From positions 136,802,676 to 136,866,675 of the forward strand of contig NW_023604295.1 in assembly GCF_014898055.3 (NCBI RefSeq): a stretch of DNA of 64,000 bases, read 5' to 3'. The first letter of the stretch is position 1, and every line of letters starts with the position of its first letter. Made by a program: the position numbers and the translations under genes. The DNA is from Talpa occidentalis. Lineage: Eukaryota > Chordata > Mammalia > Eulipotyphla > Talpidae. Under the pieces are notes generated by a model. The model saw nothing but the letters and a program-made list of their open reading frames with translations, was not told the DNA's origin and did not search any database. Positions 1-14,300 of the stretch are shown one piece after another.

Positions 1-429
1 TTTGCTAAGCCTAAAGTATCTTCCCTATTAGATTTAGACTGCTAGCAGAATTAAAGGGAAAAAATCCAAAATGACTGTTTATTGAAACTCTCAGTGAATG
101 ACCTAGAAGTAAGTTACCACCTTTAAAAGAGTCGCTTCCACACACAAGCATGTGCACACACATCACTGTAGACTAATGACAATATATATGTGCATTGCAG
201 CCTAAAAATGTTAAATTTTCATAATCTGCAGAATCTGATATTACTAATTGATAAAGTCTAAATACAACAAGACTTTATATCAAACTAAGGGGGAGAGAAC
301 AGACCCCTCCCCATCACATAACAGGTGTATTGACTTGATGTTCAATATCAATTCTTACATCTTAGAGCAACTCTTAGCCATTCATAGGCTAAGAGGACTA
401 TAGCTAGGATTTTTTTTCTTTTGCTTTGT

Positions 430-655
430 ATTTAACAAGATTTCTTAGAACCCCAATATAGCCGAGGTTTGTTTCATGACTTAGCTGTGTGACTTTATGC
501 AAGTCATTTATCCCTGAGCCTTAGTCTCCTCATCTGTAAAATGGGGACATTAAAAACAGCATTACCCTTGAAGTGATATGGGACATCAAATAACATCTAA
601 AGTAAGACACATAGGACAGTGCCTGGCACTTAATAAGTATATACAGCTATTTGCC
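430..655 (+). repeat. MIR SINE, sense
   Basis: The core TAGCTGTGTGACTTTATGC, then CCTCATCTGTAAAATGGGG and CAGTGCCTGGCAC, match the MIR consensus in order as I remember it. Edges are approximate. Confidence 0.85.
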
Positions 656-849
656 ATCACACTGCACATGCTCTGTGACTTTTCCTCTTTCACTTATATT
701 ACTTTTTCATATTTTAATTATTTCTTCCAAAGATAAATCTTCCACCTATTCATTTGCAAAGTTCTCCAAGTATCTAAATCATCTGCACACAATCCATTCT
801 TGTGCTGTTATCCTTCCCAAGTCCCTCCTGTTTGGTCTCAGTAATTTTT

Positions 850-1095
850 TTTTTTTTAAATCATCTCTGGACTCTCTCACCAGTGACTCCAGGGTGCCTC
901 CTGACCACCTGTCACTTGCACCTCAGTTTCCCCACTGACACTTCAGGGAAAGTAGAGACATTTGCTCTGTGTCTCGCTCCCCTGCAGAAAGGTGGGCTTC
1001 ATCAGGGCAGAGGCCCTGACCATTGCCCTTGCTGTGTAGCTCTATGCCCAGTGCACAGCGTGGGCCTGGGAGGTGCTCAGCACTCAGTCTAAACA
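850..1095 (+). repeat. possible L2 3' fragment
   Basis: The segment GGGCAGAGGCCCTGAC...CTATGCCCAGTGCACAG resembles the 3' end of L2 (GGGCAGGGACC...CCCAGTGCCTGGCAC). It is diverged and the edges are uncertain. Confidence 0.4.
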
Positions 1096-2168
1096 GCAGC
1101 TGCAGATGGAAGGTTAAGTGGATTATCAGACTTAACCTGCACTTCCATAAAAATGACCTCTAAGAATATAGACCCTTCAGAGCACTTTTTCAAAGGAAAA
1201 TAAACATTATTGCTTTTATGGTTTTAAAAGTAATCTTTAGAACAAGCTGGCTTACTACTTCATGAAAAATTTTGGATAAAAAGCTCTCCCTTCACTTAGC
1301 AAGCTGAGGTAATAGGTTCCAAATGCTTCAAAAACTAGCTCCTGCCAGAAGATCACAGGTCTCAAATCCTTCTCATTAGTCTCCCTTCTTCTTATCCGTT
1401 CTACTCCTGCAACCAAGCAAAAAATGGTGTGTGCATGTGCGTGTGTGGGAGGTGGGGGGAGGAGGCTTCTGTGGAACTTATGTTACCTTCCTTGGCTCCT
1501 AGAGTCTGTATCAAAACCTGTTTTGCATTTCCTTCCAATTAGAAAAAGTCTTCTGGCAACTTTATTCTTGCTGTGATTGTTCCTGATAGTTTTGCGTGGA
1601 AGAGCTAAAGACCTTTCTTCAGCCAATCTAGTAACTTGAAACAATATTAGAACTTGGTTTATTCCTTCAACAGTTAACTTTTGAAGGCCTGCTACATGCT
1701 ACAGATGAGTCTTTAAACACTTTCCCAGAATATTTTAGCCATATTAGGATCCTTTCAAACAGTTCCATTGCAGTTTGTTCACAGCAAGCCACTTCAATCC
1801 CTTGGACAAGCACAGGTTCTAAAAAGGAACATAAACTGAGATCAAAATCATGAGGGAAAAACAACAACAACCTGACAACTGTAAATAATATCTTAAGCAT
1901 CCCCAGCTGAGAAGCATAAATTCACACCCTAGTCCTCTTTATCACACACACGCCGATTGTTGAGGAAGTAGCTTTGTCTACGAGTGACTTCATCTAGCAG
2001 CGTCTCTCCTCTGTCCGGTGTTTCAGTTAAAATGTAAAAGGTCGTATTTCGTTCACTACCTCGGCTACGTCCATAATATTTAATCCAATCAGAAGACAGA
2101 ATCGTAGTAGGCTTGGAACCAAGCATTATCGATTACCTCTAAGTAAACATGGTCAACTCCCTTTGCAG

Positions 2169-2335
2169 GTGCAAGTATTGGCATTATGATGAAAACCTGC
2201 TCACGTCCAGCGTCGTCATCGTCTTCCACAACGAAGGATGGTCCACCCTCATGAGAACAGTCCACAGTGTAATTAAAAGGACGCCAAGGAAGTATTTAGC
2301 AGAAATTGTGTTAATTGATGATTTCAGTAATAAAG
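2169..2335 (+). CDS. GALNT7: GALNT7 exon (probably exon 3)
   Basis: Length 167 nt. Acceptor TTTGCAG before 2169, donor GTAATG after 2335; ends with one base of a split Glu codon. Encodes CKYWHYDEN..., the nucleotide-binding strand FHNEGWSTL and VLIDDFSNK at the start of the GT-A fold. Confidence 0.96.
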
Positions 2336-5300
2336 GTAATGGCTGTGAGATTGATGTTTTGTCTGTAATGCAGGTTAATTATGAGTGATGGCAACAATGT
2401 GATTTCAAAAGTCTTTACAAGTTAATAGCATCTACTGTTAGCATCGAGTACCAACAGATTGGCACCATGCCATGCGTTGTGTAGGAATTATTTTGTTTAG
2501 TCCTAACAATAATCCTTGCAGTGGATGTTGTTACCATCTCTGTTTTACACACGAGGTCAAGAGTTGTTAAGTAACTTGCCAACAGTCAGAGCTGGAAGTT
2601 AATAGCTGGGTCTAAATCTACAGGCTCATGCATCTGTAAATTTCTTTATCAGATGTCTGTGTTATTGTATATGTATTTTGAAAAAAAAATTTAGTCATAG
2701 AGTTAATTGATTGAAAGACTGAAAACATGCAATTATAGGTTTATTGCAATGCCCATTGTCAAAATGAAATTAATATATTTAATAGCCTATATTTTAACGA
2801 TACAAATATTGAATGATACAAATATTGAATCTGACCAGAAACCATGGACTATTTTTCTTTATAATAGGAAGTATTTACTAAAGCTTGTTTTTTGCTGTAT
2901 TTTGACGTGGGGTATTGCATAACAGGAAATTGTTTTAGTTTTATTCTTTTTAAGGAACCAGCTATTACAGCACTTAGGGAGATGTTGGTTAGTCTTGATA
3001 CAACTTGACAAGGGAGAGATTGAGGGCTGATTTCCCAGAGAAGTGGGTTTTTAAGTGAGCATTTTTAAAAATCCATTATTGTGAGCTGAAAATTTCTTCT
3101 TAATGACATGAATATCAAAAGCTAGGTAGTGCCGCGCTCAGGCCCCAAATCAGCATACTAAATAAAAAATGCCGAAACCCAGATCTGGAGAGTTACTTAT
3201 TTTTCTCTGATATTTGCCCAAAAAGCACATATCTTCTTGTGATCGAGTAGTCAGTTTTCAGAGGTTTCAATTCAGTTTTGGGACTAAGTTTTGCAGAGAA
3301 TTTTTATGAACATGTAATGAAACCCCTGAATATGAGGTTTGAAGTGAAGATGGAACATGACAACACCATTCACAATGGCTTTATAATAGCTTCTCCCAAA
3401 GCTCAATTTGAAATCCTTGCAGTCTGGACAAACCTCTGCTGTTCTTACCATGACAAGCCCAGAATCTTGATCTGCACATACATCCGGCTGGGACAGAAAT
3501 GAAAATACTGTCTAGTTCCTCTTGCCCTCCACTTTGTGCAGCTAATCATTTTTTTTCCTCAACTAATCATTTTTAATTGTACTAACTACATTGTAAAAAA
3601 TGCATTTTAATTGCACTACAGAATGTATAATTTAAAGGTTTTTAATACTACTGAATACATTTAGCTTAGACAGCTCTTGTTTGAATTTTCTGTGAAGGCA
3701 TGTTTTCACTAAAAACACTATTCCTATCTCAACATAAATATCTGAAAAAATTTTAAAGTGATTTTGTGTTGGTCCCGATATTTTACCTTAAAAAAAAATC
3801 TAAATCTGGGCTTCCCTGGTTAAGGCTCTGCGCTCCCACTGCTACAGCCTGAGTTAGATCCTCACCCACATGGCGCAGCAGATCTCTCCTGTCTCGCCCG
3901 CTGCTCCCCTCCGCAGCGGATTTCACTAGATCCACCTGTTCTGCTCCCTACTCTGTCTCTGGTGAATCCTCTCGCCTCCCGAATCTCTGGCCTACACCCA
4001 AGTTCATCTATGCAAAAATAAATAAAATCTTTTTTAAAAATTATTTTAAAAAATCTAAATCTACAAAAATGACTTTGAGAAACCCCATGGCTATGATTTT
4101 CTTGAATTTAAGGAGCTCTATGCTACCAATATAAGTAAAAGTTCAGCTTGGCCAAAGGAAAAGAGAACAATTTTGAACTTCAGGTTTTTGTCCATTTTTC
4201 TCTCAGATTTTGTTATCAATGCTTCTGTTGCAAATCTCTAATCAGTTTCTTGTAACATATTTCAAAAACAATTGCCCATAGAGCCTGCTCAGGTTACAGC
4301 ATGCAGAGATGTTTATTGGGCTCCCCCTTAAGCAGAAGTACAGAAGGTCTTTACTTAAGTTTCCTGATTTCAAAACAACCTTAAGGTCTGAGTAAAATCA
4401 GCCCACCCAGGCTAAGCTGGCACAGGTGAAATGCCACCTGGCATTCTCAGCGATTTGAGCAACTAAGGGTTGTCCTGTCCCTCACACTAGGAGCTCTGAG
4501 CTGCACCCTGTAGAGGCCAACCCCCCACCCCCAGCTTCACAGCAGGACCCAGCCTTGCAGAACAGCCTGATCTTGGACTTTCTGCCAGGTTTGCAAAGGG
4601 AAAAGAGACATCAGGAAGCACATGGGCCCTTAACCCTTCAGCTAACAAGTCCCCACTTCACATCCGCCTCATCGCCTCATCGAGAGCATCCTCCAGTGAG
4701 AGGGTGAGAGTACTTTGAGCATTAACATAGCCCTCCCTTGCGCCATAATGACTTTAGGTTTAGGTAGATTGCATGTCCCCTCAGAAAAGCACCCAATGCA
4801 ATTCAAAAGGGGCTTTTTAAAAAGCTTAGGGCTGTAGCAGGCTAAAAAAACAGCAAAGTGAGAGCTCTTTAAAAATTAAATTGAAGGAAAAATTACAAAG
4901 ACTTTTCAGGGGGGGAGGATTATAATTCATCATGACAATTTTATTTATAATTCTCAATTGATGCCAAAATTGAAAAAAAAATTTCCTCTCAAATTTGAAT
5001 ACCCATGTGTGGGTGTTTTACTAATTATAAACCCCCTAAAACCGAATAAAGTATCGAGCGCACTGTCGACTTGCCTATTTAACCTCTAGCTCACCACTAA
5101 TACAGCTCTTTGTGTGCAAGTTCTGTATCATGGGCCAAAATTTTAAACAATATAAAAATAAATTTTGTGTCCCCCCCAGAACGTCGTTAGGATCCAGGAT
5201 CTAGTTGTGACTGTGATGAGCCAACTTCATGGGCTCGTCGTGTGACAAGCTTCTTCACAGCTGTGGGGCCAAGATGGATACGTTGACAAGTGTGTCTTGT

Positions 5301-8300
5301 TTTTATAGCATAAAATTTTCTCTACCCAATGCCAACATATGTTGCCTATATTTCATGGCGTATTTATAAATTATGACATATCTATAATAGATCTATCATT
5401 ATTGTATCTGAGTAGTTATAAATTTATCAATACATAAACCCACATGCATACCCGTACACTCATTGATGCTTCCAGTATAGAGAAGTAAGATCTTTTGATT
5501 GTCAGTTGCAGGCTCAATAGGAACTGTTTTCATCATGACGAAAGATGGTACAGAAACAAATGTCAGTTTAAACCCTGGTGGATCCAATGAAGTCATATAA
5601 AGTCACAAATATTTTAAGAGCTACCTGTAGTCAGGGTATCTTCAGAAATCGTGAGTCACTGCTTCTACAAAAGCAAACAGAGTATTGTGCCTGAAAGCTT
5701 TGAGATATGAAGTGAACTTCACTAGCAGGTGAACTTCTAAAATTTTCATGGCCATTGGCATTATCACTTATTTGCTATTTAGAAAGATGTTTGATAATTC
5801 TCCGTCTACCCAGCTCCATCTGTCCGTGCAAAATTAATGACTGCCCAACATACCTGTTGCCTACCTGTTTTTTTTTTTTTTAGAAAAATAATAGTTTAAT
5901 TGGTTTACATACATAAATACAATTTGTAATGTTGACTGAATTGTTCTTATTCACAGAACACTTAAAAGAAAAACTCGATGACTATATTAAGCAATGGAAC
6001 GGCCTAGTGAAGGTATTTAGAAATGAAAGAAGAGAAGGTTTGATTCAAGCACGAAGTATCGGTGCCCAGAAAGCTAAACTTGGACAGGTAGGAAACATTC
6101 GATGACAAGAGTCGCCTTTTTGGACTTGGTAGCTAAAAGATCAAATACGTTGTAAAGTACCCTTTAGACTTTTATTTTTTAATTGAAATTAAAATGCTGG
6201 CTTAGGTAATGTATGTGTCCAAATTGACTGTGATGCTAATTTATATTGGCATCTAGCTTTAAATTGCATATGACGTGTGATGTACCACTTATGAGATGTA
6301 TTCTTTCACCCTGCCTCTTTCTTTTAAGGTGTTGATATACCTCGATGCCCACTGTGAGGTGGCAGTTAACTGGTATGCACCACTTGTAGCTCCCATATCT
6401 AAGGACAGGTAACATTATCTTGCTTTTTTTCCTTTTCATGGTAGAAAAGTAAACCTTGCCCTAGAAGAACAAATACTATTCTCATTCTTCTGGATTCCAG
6501 TGCACCGAGTGTGTTGTTTGTGTTACTGCTAGTTGCTTCTGGAGTACAGCTAGGCTGATCCCCTGAGCTGATTCAGATGTGGCCCTTCAGGCACTTGGGA
6601 TAAGCCTAGGTCATCTCACTTAACAACTCAACTGTGGTTGAATGTTGAAGAGATTTCCTCTAGTCCCAAAAGCTTTCCCTAAGAGTAATACTAACTGCTT
6701 CTTCTAAACTGTAGTAACAGTTCTAAAGGCTTGAAGGATTGTGCTTCGAAATTATACCTATTGGCTTTTTTTACACCTGTTTTAATTATTACGTTATATG
6801 GTAATTACCAGCCATTACTTGTGACAAGCCTTTGGGTTCCTCCAGAAACTCCAAAGTTTAGACAGACAGCCGTTCCGTGGAAATATGGCCGTCATCATTC
6901 CATTTACAGAAATGTGAGAAACCTTGGAAGGCAGTGTCAATCTCTTGGTTCTAAAAATCCTTCCCTGCTTTTAGCTTAGAATTCTGACTCTTTCAGAGCC
7001 CAGGAAAATAAGACATGTCCTGTGGCTAATGGCATGAGTCCAAGGAAGAGCTTTGAGGGTATAATCGTCAGAGGGTTTCAGATGAAGGGCTCTTATAAAC
7101 CTTTGTAATGTACTCTCTGATTTAATCCTCATAGCAACCCTGCAAGATAGATATTCTCAGCACCATTGTACTAAGAGGACACCAAGGCTGAGAGGGATTA
7201 ATCTGCTCCAACCTGACAGCTAAGAAACTATCACGCCGAGATCTCTCTGGGGCATTTTACTCTACGCCATTTATTTAGAAATCTGAGAAGCATGAGAAGT
7301 GAGCAAAGATAAGGGCCCTTCACCTCTCCCTGTGAAAACTATAGCAGTCCTCTTGGTGTCCAGGAAGTGGGGACTCTGGGGTGCTGTGCAATTCCAGGGA
7401 GCCCCACATCACCCTGCATTGACCAGGCGGCGTCCACAGGCCAGAGGGAATAAAGCACTTCTCTTGAGTCCAGTTCCCCATAGAGAAAGCCTCAGCCCGG
7501 CAGGTTTCCCCTTCTCCCTGGTTTCTGAACATCTAAAAAGTGCCTTCACGTGGCTATGAAAGGCTATCATCTCCATTCTAGGAAGTGTGGTTTAAAATCC
7601 TTTCCGGTAAGATGAGCCCTGAAGCAAGCAGGCACCAGATTGCCTTGGTGATGATGACCACACATCTAGCGCACAGCACTAGCGTCCTCATGAAAGGCAA
7701 ATCAAAAGACTGTTTGGGCTCCAAATTGTCACGCCATGATGTAAGCTCTCCAAGTTTTGGGGAGTTACCTTTCTTGTTTTCTTTTGAAGCAGGAATACAA
7801 TACAGTGGGTCTTTTTTTTTTTTTTTTCAACAAAAGCTGTTTTTTTGCAATAAAAGGCTTAGGGAAAAAAAAACCAAGTAAAAGTACAGAAACAGATTTT
7901 CATATTAACTGCTGCCAACAGAATAGAAAACAACAAAGGGGGTGGGAGACTGCTAAGAATGTAGCAGTGATTAAGTTTTTATCTTTCTACACACACGCAC
8001 ACACGTACACACATACACTCATTCATCTTTTAGTGGATGGTTTAGGAGGGAAAATCTTGTCAATAATGCAGAATTACCAAGAGAAAGTTGCCATTGAACC
8101 AAAGTGAAAATGAGCAAACACTGTTAAGTTCAAGAGCCCGGCTCTCGGTCCTGACATTTGTCTGTCAACTGAGGGAAAAGTCTCCTGTGTCCTGGCATCA
8201 ACCAGTGCAGATTCTTCAACTTGTAGAGAATGTTCATTTGCTTCTGTTTCTCACTAGATATTTAAGTGCCCTCGTGAAAAAAATACACACACACAAAAAA

Positions 8301-11300
8301 AACCAGGAAACCAAATCAACACCACAAAGAGACCATCTCGTTCGGCATGCTCGACTAGTCAGTGTTGGGTTCTTAAATGCTTTTTCATTTTCTGTAAATG
8401 TTTCAGAACTACATGTACTGTGCCTCTAATAGATTACATAGACGGGAATGATTATTCCATTGAGCCTCAGCAAGGTGGGGATGAAGATGGCTTTGCCAGA
8501 GGGGCCTGGGACTGGAGTTTGCTATGGAAGCGTATTCCGCTAAGCCACAAGGAAAAGGCCAAAAGAAAACATAAAACTGAACCTTATCGGTAAAGATTAC
8601 GACTTTATTTTCTTACCTTGAATGTTGATCTAAGTACTTTTTTTTTCCTTCCCCATGTGCTCATATAAATGTGTGGGTCCATACATCCCCTTCATTTCAT
8701 CTTTGCTGCCGTCATCAACACAATACAGAACCATTTGCACTGTGCCGATTATAGATGTCATAAACGGCAACACATATGAAATTGTACCCCAAGGGGGTGG
8801 TGACGAAGATGGGTATGCCCGAGGAGCATGGGATTGGAGTATGCTCTGGAAACGGGTGCCTCTGACCCCTCGAGAGAAGAAAATGAGAAAGACAAAATCT
8901 GAGCCATATCGGTAATCACTAAATCACTTACCTGTTTTTCTTTCCTCTGGTTGCGGCTATTAACCTATTAACCTCTCGTCAGGCTACAAAATCTGTTATT
9001 AAAACTCTACGCGCTGTCTCAGAATCCAGAAGGGCTCCTCTCCTTGAACCGCAGTCCCGTGTCACTAAAGAACAGGATTCATCCCAAAATACGTGCCCTT
9101 AGGTGTCGTGGTGTCACACACCTGGACGTGCCACTGAGGTCACTCCTGCACCCCATCCAGGGGTCACCTGGGAGACTCGGTCATGTGGTGCGGGACTGGG
9201 CTTCGGAGATTTGAACCCACGTTTGCATCTTTGTCATTTCTTTCCCCCTAAACACAGGCTCCATTTGGGGAAGAGGAGTGTTCTCTGGTGTTAGTTTCAA
9301 ATACCAAAAAAAAAAAAAAAAAAAAAAGAAAATCTTTGTCATCCTGTCCTAGTAGACTAGACATTAAATGTCATCCTTTTGATGATAATGGCATTCTGTA
9401 ATTTTAAAATGCTGCAGTGTCTTACAGTCCAAGCTTCATTCCACTTTGATGCCTCCAGTCTATTGTTGACAATGAAAAGCAAGAGATTTTTTGTGTTTTC
9501 TTTTGTTTTATATGCTAGCTCTTAAGCATTGCTTTTGTACCTGTTAAGTCTGCTGAATCAAAGTACATGACTCGGGAAATGTACAGATTCCTTTACTTCA
9601 TTCTCAGAAGAGGGTTTGATTAAAAGGAAATTTTACTCCACAATCAGCTTTTGGCCCTTCTTGTGGCATTTCAAATAGAACAATATAGGCTACTCTTATT
9701 CTCTTGGTCTTTTAATTGGGACATTTTATTGTCTTTCAAAAGAGTGACCCCAAGTGAAATATTTGCTCAAATGATTAGTGTAGCTGTCTAAATGTTTCTG
9801 ATTTTATTTTTCTGATCTTCCGGTTTTGCTTTTTGACTCTCCCCTGTGAAACTTGATAATGTTAGAACCTGTTTGGGGAAGGTATTTCTGCTCGCAGCTT
9901 AATATTGGGGGAGACTGGATATGTCACGACATCAAGATACTGAAGAGCAAACGTAAAGAAATTATAAAACTTTAAGCCTTACTTGATATTTTCCAAATTT
10001 TCCCTTTGGAATTCTTTTTCAAAATAGTCCAGGAATCTACTATGTTCACTTAACCTGACTAACAAATATTTCTGGAGAAAGAAATAAAATGTAATCATTT
10101 GTATTTCTGCCAGTTCTATAGACTAGTAAAGAGATCTTTTTTTAATGAGCTAGAATTGTTTAAGGAAAGTCTCCCTTTAAATAATTCACTGGTTTTCATA
10201 TTAAGATGCATTTTCAAATATAATTGAAGTGAGGGAAATGGGAATATATTTAAAGGTCAAAATAGAACAATTTCAAGCGACACTTAAGTGAATGTGACAT
10301 GAAACTATAGCCCGAAATGAAACCATGCTGTTTTAGCGAATTAGGCAGAATAGGAAAGAAAGCCATGCAAAATGACTTTTCCCTGATGTGATTTTCCTTT
10401 AATATTGAAAATACTACTTGATTCATAATTTATCCACTCAACAAATATTTAACAAGTGTTACTATGTGCCATGCACTATTTCCTGGGGATAAGTTTTAAA
10501 ACGATATGTTCCCTGATGACACTTAAGATATAGGAGATTAGACAAATTAAACAGGTAACTACACAGGTTAATCCTAGAACAGCAACTGTGAGATGCGGTA
10601 GGAAGAAAAGTTGCAGGGAATTCAGAGCTTATGACAAGGAGGGCTGGGGCAGCCTCCCCGACTAAGTGTCCCTGAAGCGGGCGTCTGAAGTGAAGGGTCA
10701 GCCCTGAGGAGGAGCAGGGAGAATATTTCCCAGCAGGAATCGTGTGAGGAAGGGCCTGAGACAGGAGTTTGGCATCTTTGAGGCCCCAGCAGAGCCAGGA
10801 AGAACTCGGGATGAGGGAGCCAGCTGAGCACCCCCAGTCTGCTCTGCCGCAGCGTGAGTAAACTGGAAAGGCGGCAGAAGAGAATAAAGAACATGAGCTG
10901 GAGAGTTACTCAGCTGGCTGTGCAGCGAGTAGTAGCTTGGTCTAGGATGATGCCAGTGAAATTGAAAAGAAGCAGACAGATTCAAGATAAATTTTCAATA
11001 GGAGTTAGTGATAGATTGAATGCCAGGAATGAGGAAGTGGATATTCTATCTCATAGAGGAATCTACGTAAGGGGTCTTGGTGTATTAATAATTAATTGGT
11101 GTGGGGCAGAGAGCAGGATGAAAATCATTACCCTGTCACCTCTCCTTGTGATGGGAGTCGCTTGTCCCTAAAAAGTCCCCAGCTCGCCTGCCAGTCAAGA
11201 AGCCCACGGATCAGCCTTTTGCATTTCTGCCTCCTGGCACAGTAAATAGCGATGTCAGATTCTCCTGTGCTGTTCTGTGCTACATTTGCAAACTCTGAAT

Positions 11301-14300
11301 GAACTGTGGCTGTTCTGCGATGATTTACACCCTTATTTGGCAAGCCCCTGAGCTATAAAATTAAAAAATGACAGACTACTTCCATGGTGTATGGTTTCAC
11401 TCATCCCAGAATGACTCATAAATCATTACAGGAGCAGTTAGCAGACCACGACTGTACAGCTCAGTATTTTTAGGAGTGCAAGAGAAAATTCTATTTTAAC
11501 ACGAAAGGCCTAATTTCTAAATCAGCAAAGGGACTAGGGCGCCCTCTACTGACCCCATGATCTAGTGCTCTGATTTGTAGTGAGCTCCATGGATGGTTTT
11601 CAGTGAGAAACTGCAGTAATTCTATTAAAGAATTATGAGCACATTGTGGTTTTTTTTTTTTTTTTTTTTGAAGGCTTTATACTTTCTTCATGTTTGGCCA
11701 TCAGTTTTGTCTCTTCTCCACATTGTTTAGACTGTCTTCCCAAAGGGCTTGTCTGTCGGTGGTGGCCAACGGGGGCTCATCTTTGATACTGACCCAGTTT
11801 TCTCTCGCTCAGGTCCCCAGCCATGGCCGGCGGGTTATTTGCCATCGAGCGAGACTTCTTCTTTGAACTGGGTCTCTATGATCCAGGTCTCCAGATTTGG
11901 GGTGGTGAAAACTTTGAGATCTCGTACAAGGTAACATTTCATTTAAGCAAATGTTTTCTGAGGCATTGCTGGCTTTCATTATTTTCAGAGAAGGCCGGTT
12001 TCTCTGGGGGGAGAGAAACTGATGCATTTTTCAAAACTAACAAAAATGTATATACCTTTTGGGGAAATAAGACAAAATGCAAGCTTCAGCTTACTACATG
12101 TTTATGTGGCTCGGCTCAGAAACTGAGGTCAGCTGCTTCAGAAATGAAGATGCCTCCTGCTCCCCAACCACCCCCCCAACCACCCCCCCAACCCCCAGCT
12201 CCCCATCACCTGTACCAGTGATGCGGGACAAAGGGAGCCCAGCGGTGCCTCTGCCTTCTGATGGGGGCCCCTCCCGCAACACCCCGGCCCTCCTTTCCTG
12301 AGAGAGAGAATGCACCACAGTGTGGGGCAGACAGATGCTCATCGCTTTTGTGGTGAACGCCCCATGCTGGGCGCTGCAGGGACAAAGGAGTTGAGGGGGG
12401 CGGGGGACACCCATGGAGGTCGGCGGGGTGGGGGGGAGCCGGGGCAAGGAAGCCACTTAGAGATCGCCCCGGGGATCCCCAGCGGGAGGGACACCAGCGA
12501 CGGGGTGACGAAGGGTGAGAGGACGGTGCGTCTGTGGGACTCGGGGTGTCGCCTCAGGGCTAGTGGCGCAGAGTTGCTCAGCGCCCCGTTATTACACCTG
12601 GAAACCAGCCAGCTGGGCTCCGAGTAGTTTTTGTCTATGACCCCTGTGGGCACTGTATCTTATTTAGATTTTTTTTTTTTTTAAGTAGCTTTTCTTGGTT
12701 TCTTTTCTTTTTTTTTTTTTTTAAGATTTATTTATTTATACAAGAACCAGGGTACAGGCCAGGGTGAGAGGATTCACCAGAGACAGAGCAGGAGAGGTCT
12801 GCCGCGCCATGTGGGTACCTCCCTGGCCGGCCGGGACCGAACCCGTGCTGCAGAGGCTGTGGACAGCTTCACAGTGCGGCGCTCAACCCGCTGCGCCACC
12901 GGGGAGGCCCTTATTTAGATTTTAGATTGACATTTACAAGGCAGATTCTGGGCCATAACCTGCTCTGGCGTCTGAGAGCCCTGGGTCTCTCCCGGCAGAT
13001 CTGGCAGTGCGGCGGCAAGCTCCTGTTCGTGCCCTGCTCGCGCGTCGGGCACATCTACCGCCTGGAGGGCTGGCAAGGGAACCCGCCCCCCGTTTATGTC
13101 GGGTCATCCCCAACTCTGAAGGTGAGTCCTTTGGGTTGAAAGGCGGGGGGAATGGGCTCACTGAAGGAGGGCGCCTCTGACGCCTCACTTGCCCGAGAGA
13201 CAGCCTGTTGTCTCAGAGTATTCACTGCACCCCATTCGGATTAAGAGCCCCATGTGGGATATTCTCCATGAAGACACCTCAAATAAATGTCAAAGACGGA
13301 CTCAGCAGGAAAGCAGCTGAAAGGAGAAGACTACCTTCTGTTTTCACACGTGAATGAAATTTGATTTTCGTTCGATCTTTAAAAATAGACCATGTTAGGA
13401 ATCTCTGTAGTAAATAGGATCAAATTTTGAGCAGTTTTGAACAGTGCTTGCAGAAGGTTAATATCTTTTTGTCCCTCAAATCAGGGATGCTTCACCCCAG
13501 AGCTCAGTGCCCCCTGCTGGGAGCAGGCAGTCCTCTGCCCTTGAAGAGCCACTTGGACGTTTCTTTGACTTGCGTTGCCTTCATAACTCTTAGGAGCACG
13601 TGACTCTGAGGCCCTTCATTTTCTGGAGCCCTTCACCAAGTCAAAAGCAGAAGGAAGCATGTTACTAGCTGCAGGTGCACCTTGGGACCGCTCCCGAAAG
13701 GGGAATAGATAAAGAAGCAGAGACAGCGAGGCTTGAAGAACCAACACAGCTTTCCCCCGGGGCACAGCAGTTAGAGATGGCCAAAGGAACCCCTCACCAC
13801 AACAGGGGCTGGGATTAAATATGCACCCGAAGACAGAGACCGCCCCGGATTTGCAGTGGGCCTGGCTGCCCTTGCAGGAAAAGACCTGCCTGGGGGTGGG
13901 GCCCACATCGCAAAGGATTCATGCAAAGTCAGTTTGATTCAAGGACATGCATGCTGCACGGGGAAGAGACAAGAGGGGAATTCTTAGTCAAAGTTAACTG
14001 TAGATCTTGTCAAAAATACCCTATAACTGTGACGCAGAGTACACAGAGTCCCAGCACTCTACTCCAGTGTCAGCCTTGTCCACCTCAGCCACCGGTGCGC
14101 CAGGGCCCACGTCTGTGTTTCTGTACCGTTTGTCCTTGCTGGACTTCTGGCCTTGATTGCTAGTTGCCTTCTAGAAGTATCCTCAGCCACATCCCTCAGA
14201 TATGTCAAGCTCAGTGCAGTCAAGTTGAACTTATTAGCATCTCCTCAAAAGTGATTCCTTTCCCTGTGTTCTGTTTGCCCACGAATGGGATTTAGGGGGC

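Larger units (their letters stand above)
1..2168 (+). other. GALNT7: GALNT7 intron (upstream of first exon in window)
   Basis: No coding exon seen. It contains a MIR at about 430-655, L2-like sequence near 850-1095, and an oddly CpG-rich block at about 1945-2110 just before the exon. The acceptor ends in TTTGCAG at 2168. Confidence 0.85.
2336..5956 (+). other. GALNT7: GALNT7 intron
   Basis: Contains an antisense MIR (about 2440-2635), one sense SINE (3808-4051) and AT-rich unique sequence. An open stretch at 3278-3502 (74 codons) shows no recognisable protein family. Several CpGs near 5050-5230 stand out but no element was recognised. Confidence 0.8.

Noticed and set aside
3278..3502. 74-codon open frame in a GALNT7 intron
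   Set aside because: No recognisable family, no splice context, and length within chance expectation.
6344..6352. Asp-Ala-His instead of the commoner Asp-Ser-His in the GALNT7 metal-binding motif
   Set aside because: As I recall, human GALNT7 has the same DAH, so it is normal for this family member.
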